A stretch of DNA of 64,000 nucleotides from Streptomyces fagopyri (GTDB taxonomy: Bacteria; Actinomycetota; Actinomycetes; Streptomycetales; Streptomycetaceae): the NCBI RefSeq assembly GCF_009498275.1, contig NZ_CP045643.1, forward strand, positions 5,208,001-5,272,000, in the 5' to 3' direction. The position numbers and the translations under genes are program-made. This document shows, piece by piece, positions 61,288 to 64,000 of the stretch (positions within the stretch are counted from its first letter, which is position 1; each line of letters begins with the position of its first letter). Under the pieces are notes generated by a model, which was given only the letters and a program-made list of their open reading frames with translations, was not told where the DNA came from and did not search any database.

Positions 61288-61689
61288 GCCGGTCCCGCGG
61301 GGCGCGCCGGATCCGCAGGCCCTAGTCCGCTCGGCGCGAACCGGGCCCAAGCCGGGCGGCACGAGATCAGCACCGGACACGGGCGGGACAGGACACGGGC
61401 GGGACCAATCACGGGCGGGGCGGGTCCCCACGCTGGACCGCTCACGCGCAGGACCGCTCACGCGCTCACGCGGACACCGGCACGACCGCAGACAAGCAGG
61501 GCCCGACCCGCGCGTGACCCCGAGTCCCGCGGTGGAACCGCCGGCGGCGGTGTTCTCCCGGCAGGCCGGTCCCGTGGCGCCGGGGGTGCTCGACGGGTGG
61601 GTTCGTGTCCCCGCGTCCCTTGCGCGAGGGTGCCTTCGTCCGCTGAACTGACGTACCGTCAGATGGCGGCGACGGCAGGAGGTTCGGCC
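61288..61689. other. Intergenic region with short tandem repeats and one operator
   Basis: The 402-base gap has three copies of ACACGGGCGGGAC-like sequence (61376-61421) and two of GGACCGCTCACGCGC (about 61437-61466). The operator at 61648-61662 is the only likely regulatory element seen. Confidence 0.45.
61648..61662. promoter_or_regulatory. Operator CTGAC-N5-GTCAG, DoxX promoter
   Basis: CTGAC-GTACC-GTCAGAT, a perfect dyad, 27 bases before the DoxX ATG. Confidence 0.65.
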
Positions 61690-62142
61690 ATGGACACGAT
61701 CTGGCTCGACGGGGCGCAATGGCTGGCCGTGCTGCGGATCGGGCTCGGTCTGTGGTGGCTGGAGAGCTGGCGGCACAAGGACAAGGCGGGCTGGTTCGAG
61801 CGGGGGACCGGGATCGCGTGGGCCGCGGACGTGGCGGCCAAACACCGGTGGAGCGCCGTGCGTTCCGGCTTCGAGACGATTGTGGCGCCGCGTCCGAAGG
61901 CGATGGCCTACGTCGTCGTCCACGCGGAACTCGCCCTCGGGCTGGGCCTGGTGGCCGGACTGCTGACCCCGGTCGCCCTGGCCGGGGGGCTGCTGCTCAA
62001 CGTCCTGTACTTCACGCTCATGATCCACGACTGGGCCGAGCAGGGACAGAACGCGATGATGGCGCTGATCTCGGCCGTCGCCCTGTTCGGGATGTCCTGG
62101 CAGACGTGGTCGCTGGACGACGCGATCGGGCTCTTCCGGTGA
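61690..62142 (+). CDS. DoxX-family membrane protein
   Basis: This 150-residue protein has about four membrane segments, with ARLAIGLGLWW-like QWLAVLRIGLGLWWLESW, VVVHAELALGLGLVAGLLTPVALAGGLLLNVLY (in part) and NAMMALISAVALFGMSW. DoxX proteins are small membrane components of oxidoreductase or thiosulfate-quinone systems and often accompany oxidative pathways. The ATG at 61690 follows AGGAGG at 61678-61683. It overlaps the next gene by 4 bases. Confidence 0.82.
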   Translation: MDTIWLDGAQWLAVLRIGLGLWWLESWRHKDKAGWFERGTGIAWAADVAAKHRWSAVRSGFETIVAPRPKAMAYVVVHAELALGLGLVAGLLTPVALAGGLLLNVLYFTLMIHDWAEQGQNAMMALISAVALFGMSWQTWSLDDAIGLFR

Positions 62143-62588
62143 GCGCCCGGTTCGACGTGCCCGAGACCGACGCCTTCACCCGGCCGTACTGGGACGCGGC
62201 CGCGGCGGGCCGGCTGCTGCTGCGCCACTGCGACGCCTGCGGGCGGCCGCATCACTACCCCCGCGAGTTCTGTCCGCACTGCTGGAGCGAGGACGTGCGC
62301 TGGCGGCCCGCGAGCGGCCGCGCGACGCTCTACACGTGGTCCGTCGTGCACCGCAACGACCTCCCGCCGTTCGGCGGCCGTGTGCCGTACGTCGCGGCCG
62401 TCGTCGATCTCGCCGAGGGGCCGCGGATGATGACCGAGGTGGTGGAGTGCGCGCCGGCCGCCCTGCGGATCGGCATGGAACTCCGGGTGACCTTCCGCGA
62501 CGGCACGCCCGTCTTCCGCCCCCGACCCGCCGCCGCCGCGCCCGCGCACCCCCACGGTCCCCCGGCGCCTCGGGCGCCCCGGGTGTGA
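62139..62588 (+). CDS. Zn-ribbon/OB-fold protein (DUF35), thiolase or aldolase partner
   Basis: This 149-residue protein has the rubredoxin-like zinc ribbon CDACGRPHHYPREFCPHC near residues 31-48 followed by an OB-fold (ATLYTWSVVHRNDLPPFGGRVPYVAAVVDL). DUF35 proteins bind acyl-CoA and work as a complex with a thiolase or SCP2-type aldolase, as ChsH2/Ltp2 do in steroid side-chain removal. No such partner gene is in the window. The C-terminal 25 residues are Pro/Ala/His-rich. The start GTG overlaps the DoxX stop. Confidence 0.85.
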   Translation: MSARFDVPETDAFTRPYWDAAAAGRLLLRHCDACGRPHHYPREFCPHCWSEDVRWRPASGRATLYTWSVVHRNDLPPFGGRVPYVAAVVDLAEGPRMMTEVVECAPAALRIGMELRVTFRDGTPVFRPRPAAAAPAHPHGPPAPRAPRV

Positions 62589-62619
62589 GTTCGGGCCGCC
62601 GACGCGTTTCAATGGCTGG

Positions 62620-63249
62620 ATGTCCGGTTTCCACGTGAAGTCCTCCGCCGAGCCCTTTCCCGAGCTGCACGGCCACGGTCTGTTGCTGCGGCCCTGGGAC
62701 GCGGATTCCGACGTCGACGTCGCGGCCTGGCTGCGCGGCGTGTCCGATCCGGAGTTCCAGCGCTGGAACACCCCGCTCCGGCCCGTCCGGGACATCGACA
62801 GCGCCCGCGAGTCGCTCCGCTCGCGCACCGAGAGCGCCGCCGACGGCACAGGCGTCTCCTTCTGCGTCATGGCCGAGTCGGGCGGTACGGCACTGGGGCA
62901 CATCGGCATCAACGAGATCGACCACGTCATGCGCGTCGCCCGCGTCGGGTACTGGGTCCTGCCGGAGGCCCGCGGCCACCAGGTCGCCACCCGGGCCCTC
63001 GCCCTGGCCTCCCGCTTCGCCTTCGGAGCGATTCGTCTGCACCGGCTGGAACTGGGACACGCCCTCGGCCACGAGGCCTCCTGCCGGGTCGCCGAGCGCT
63101 GCGGGTTCCGTTACGAGGGGACGCTCAGAGGCGCGATGTTCCAAGCCGGACGGCACGACGCGTTCCGGGACGTCCATCTGCACGCGCGGGTCGCGACCGA
63201 CCCGATGCCGGTGCTGCCGGACCCGGACCCGGACCCGGACCCGGCCTAG
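62620..63249 (+). CDS. GNAT-family N-acetyltransferase (RimJ-like)
   Basis: This 209-residue protein has LLLRPWDADSDVDVAAWLRG, GHIGINEIDHVMRVARVGYWVLPEARGHQVATRALALASRFAFG (in part), and RLELGHALGHEASCRVAERCGFRYEGTLR, the standard RimJ/RimL layout. It would acetylate an N-terminus or small amine with acetyl-CoA. The C-terminus DPDPDPDPA is encoded by a GACCCG microsatellite near 63216-63246. The ATG at 62620 is the natural start. Confidence 0.87.
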   Translation: MSGFHVKSSAEPFPELHGHGLLLRPWDADSDVDVAAWLRGVSDPEFQRWNTPLRPVRDIDSARESLRSRTESAADGTGVSFCVMAESGGTALGHIGINEIDHVMRVARVGYWVLPEARGHQVATRALALASRFAFGAIRLHRLELGHALGHEASCRVAERCGFRYEGTLRGAMFQAGRHDAFRDVHLHARVATDPMPVLPDPDPDPDPA

Positions 63250-63401
63250 CCGTCTCACGCCCTGTGAGGTCCCGTCGTCGGGTCCGTCCCGCTTCCCGGC
63301 CTGTCGCCGTGCCGGATGGGCCGTGCCCGAGGAGCCGTACCGGAAGAGCCCCGCCGGAAATCCGGAGGCGGCGGACGGGCGGCAGGCGGGATCATGACGG
63401 C

Positions 63402-64000
63402 ATGCCTCGTGAGTCTTATGCCTGGGCGGTCACCCACGACGTGGACGCCTTCCTCGCGCGTGCGGGGGACTTCCTCCGTTCGCGGCCCGCTCTGCACACC
63501 GTGCCGCTGACGGTGACCCACGCGCTGCGCACCCGGGGTCCGAACACGTTCGGGGCGCAGGCGCCGGTGTTCGGCCTGCTGGAGCGGGACGGGGACGTGC
63601 GCGCGGCCTTCTTCCGCACGCCACCCCACCGGCTGAACGTCACCTCCCTGTCCGAGGAGGACGCCGACTCCCTCGCCGCGCGCCTGGCGGGCCTCGGGCA
63701 CGACCTGCCGGGCGTCACCGCCGACCGGACCACCGCCGCGGCCTTCGCCGAGGCCTGGCAGCGGCTCCGCACCGGGACGAGTGCCCCGCTGCACCGCCAC
63801 GACCGGCTGTACCGGCTGGACACCCCGGCCGTGCCCGGGCCCGTCCCGCCCGGCCGGCCGCAGGCCGCCGGGGAGGGCGACCGGGCGCTGCTCGCCCGGT
63901 GGTACGGCGAGTTCGCCGAAGCGGTCGGTGAGCGGACCTCGCGTGACGCCGGCGACTGGGCCGCCGCGCGGATCGCCTACGGCGGCATCACCCTCTGGGA
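63402..64000 (+). CDS. GNAT-like acetyltransferase, 3' partial
   Basis: The frame stays open from the ATG at 63402 to the window edge. It reads PRESYAWAVTHDVDAFLARAG, LLERDGDVRAAFFRTPPHRLNV and LLARWYGEFAEAVGERT, which fits the two-lobed GNAT proteins of Streptomyces where the acetyl-CoA motif lies in the second lobe. That second lobe only begins here (ARIAYGGITLWE). About 200 residues are visible, so the enzyme family is likely but the acetyl-CoA site cannot be checked. Confidence 0.78.
   Translation, partial: MPRESYAWAVTHDVDAFLARAGDFLRSRPALHTVPLTVTHALRTRGPNTFGAQAPVFGLLERDGDVRAAFFRTPPHRLNVTSLSEEDADSLAARLAGLGHDLPGVTADRTTAAAFAEAWQRLRTGTSAPLHRHDRLYRLDTPAVPGPVPPGRPQAAGEGDRALLARWYGEFAEAVGERTSRDAGDWAAARIAYGGITLW

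Overview
The window is high-GC actinobacterial DNA and almost certainly comes from a Streptomyces. The evidence is strong third-position GC, frequent GTG starts, GTGA/ATGA stop-start overlaps, mycothiol-isomerase-like folds, an iron regulator of the DmdR1 type next to a UPF0309 SIS protein, and an ECF sigma / zinc anti-sigma / STAS / EF-hand block. The gene order resembles the SCO4380-SCO4411 region of S. coelicolor as I remember it; this was not searched. No rRNA, tRNA, CRISPR array, insertion sequence or prophage was seen.

Layout: (1) 1-5.2 kb holds the end of an FAD/Fe-S oxidase, a FemAB-type transferase and an EamA exporter. (2) 6.3-16.9 kb is one co-directional operon: TIGR03084 protein, AtuA, carboxyltransferase, biotin carboxylase, acyl-CoA dehydrogenase, acyl-CoA ligase, enoyl-CoA hydratase and TetR. 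It looks like an acyclic-terpenoid or branched acyl-CoA degradation pathway with its own repressor, and a perfect dyad lies in front of it. (3) 16.9-36.2 kb is mostly conserved housekeeping and regulatory DNA: PdxH, citrate synthase, a 2-oxoglutarate dioxygenase behind a Cys-containing leader peptide, a PAS protein, an SIS sugar-phosphate protein, DmdR1, an alpha/beta-hydrolase without its serine, an ABC exporter, a primase-like protein, a TPR regulator, a proline-rich membrane protein, a solute-binding lipoprotein and PurU. (4) 36.4-40.0 kb is a signalling block (zinc anti-sigma fusion, ECF sigma factor, STAS protein, four-EF-hand protein), with an HATPase gene at 45.5 kb.

(5) 40.0-50.6 kb and 55.5-62.6 kb together form a second catabolic regulon. 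Its parts are a CoA ligase, an amidohydrolase, three acyl-CoA dehydrogenases, a cyclase/hydrolase, an SDR, a zinc alcohol dehydrogenase, a flavin reductase, an enoyl-CoA hydratase, an NDP-forming acyl-CoA synthetase, a flavin monooxygenase, a DoxX protein and a DUF35 Zn-ribbon protein. Seven clear copies and one degenerate copy of the dyad CTGAC-N5-GTCAG stand in the promoter regions of these genes, often extended to TATCTGAC. No regulator that obviously reads this site is encoded here. This is the strongest candidate for an undescribed system: an operator-defined degradative regulon interrupted by an unrelated block (50.7-55.3 kb) with two MFS transporters (one frameshifted), a GlxA-type regulator and a secreted protein.

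The window ends with two GNAT acetyltransferases, the second cut by the window edge. Function calls come from motifs and family memory; no database search was run.
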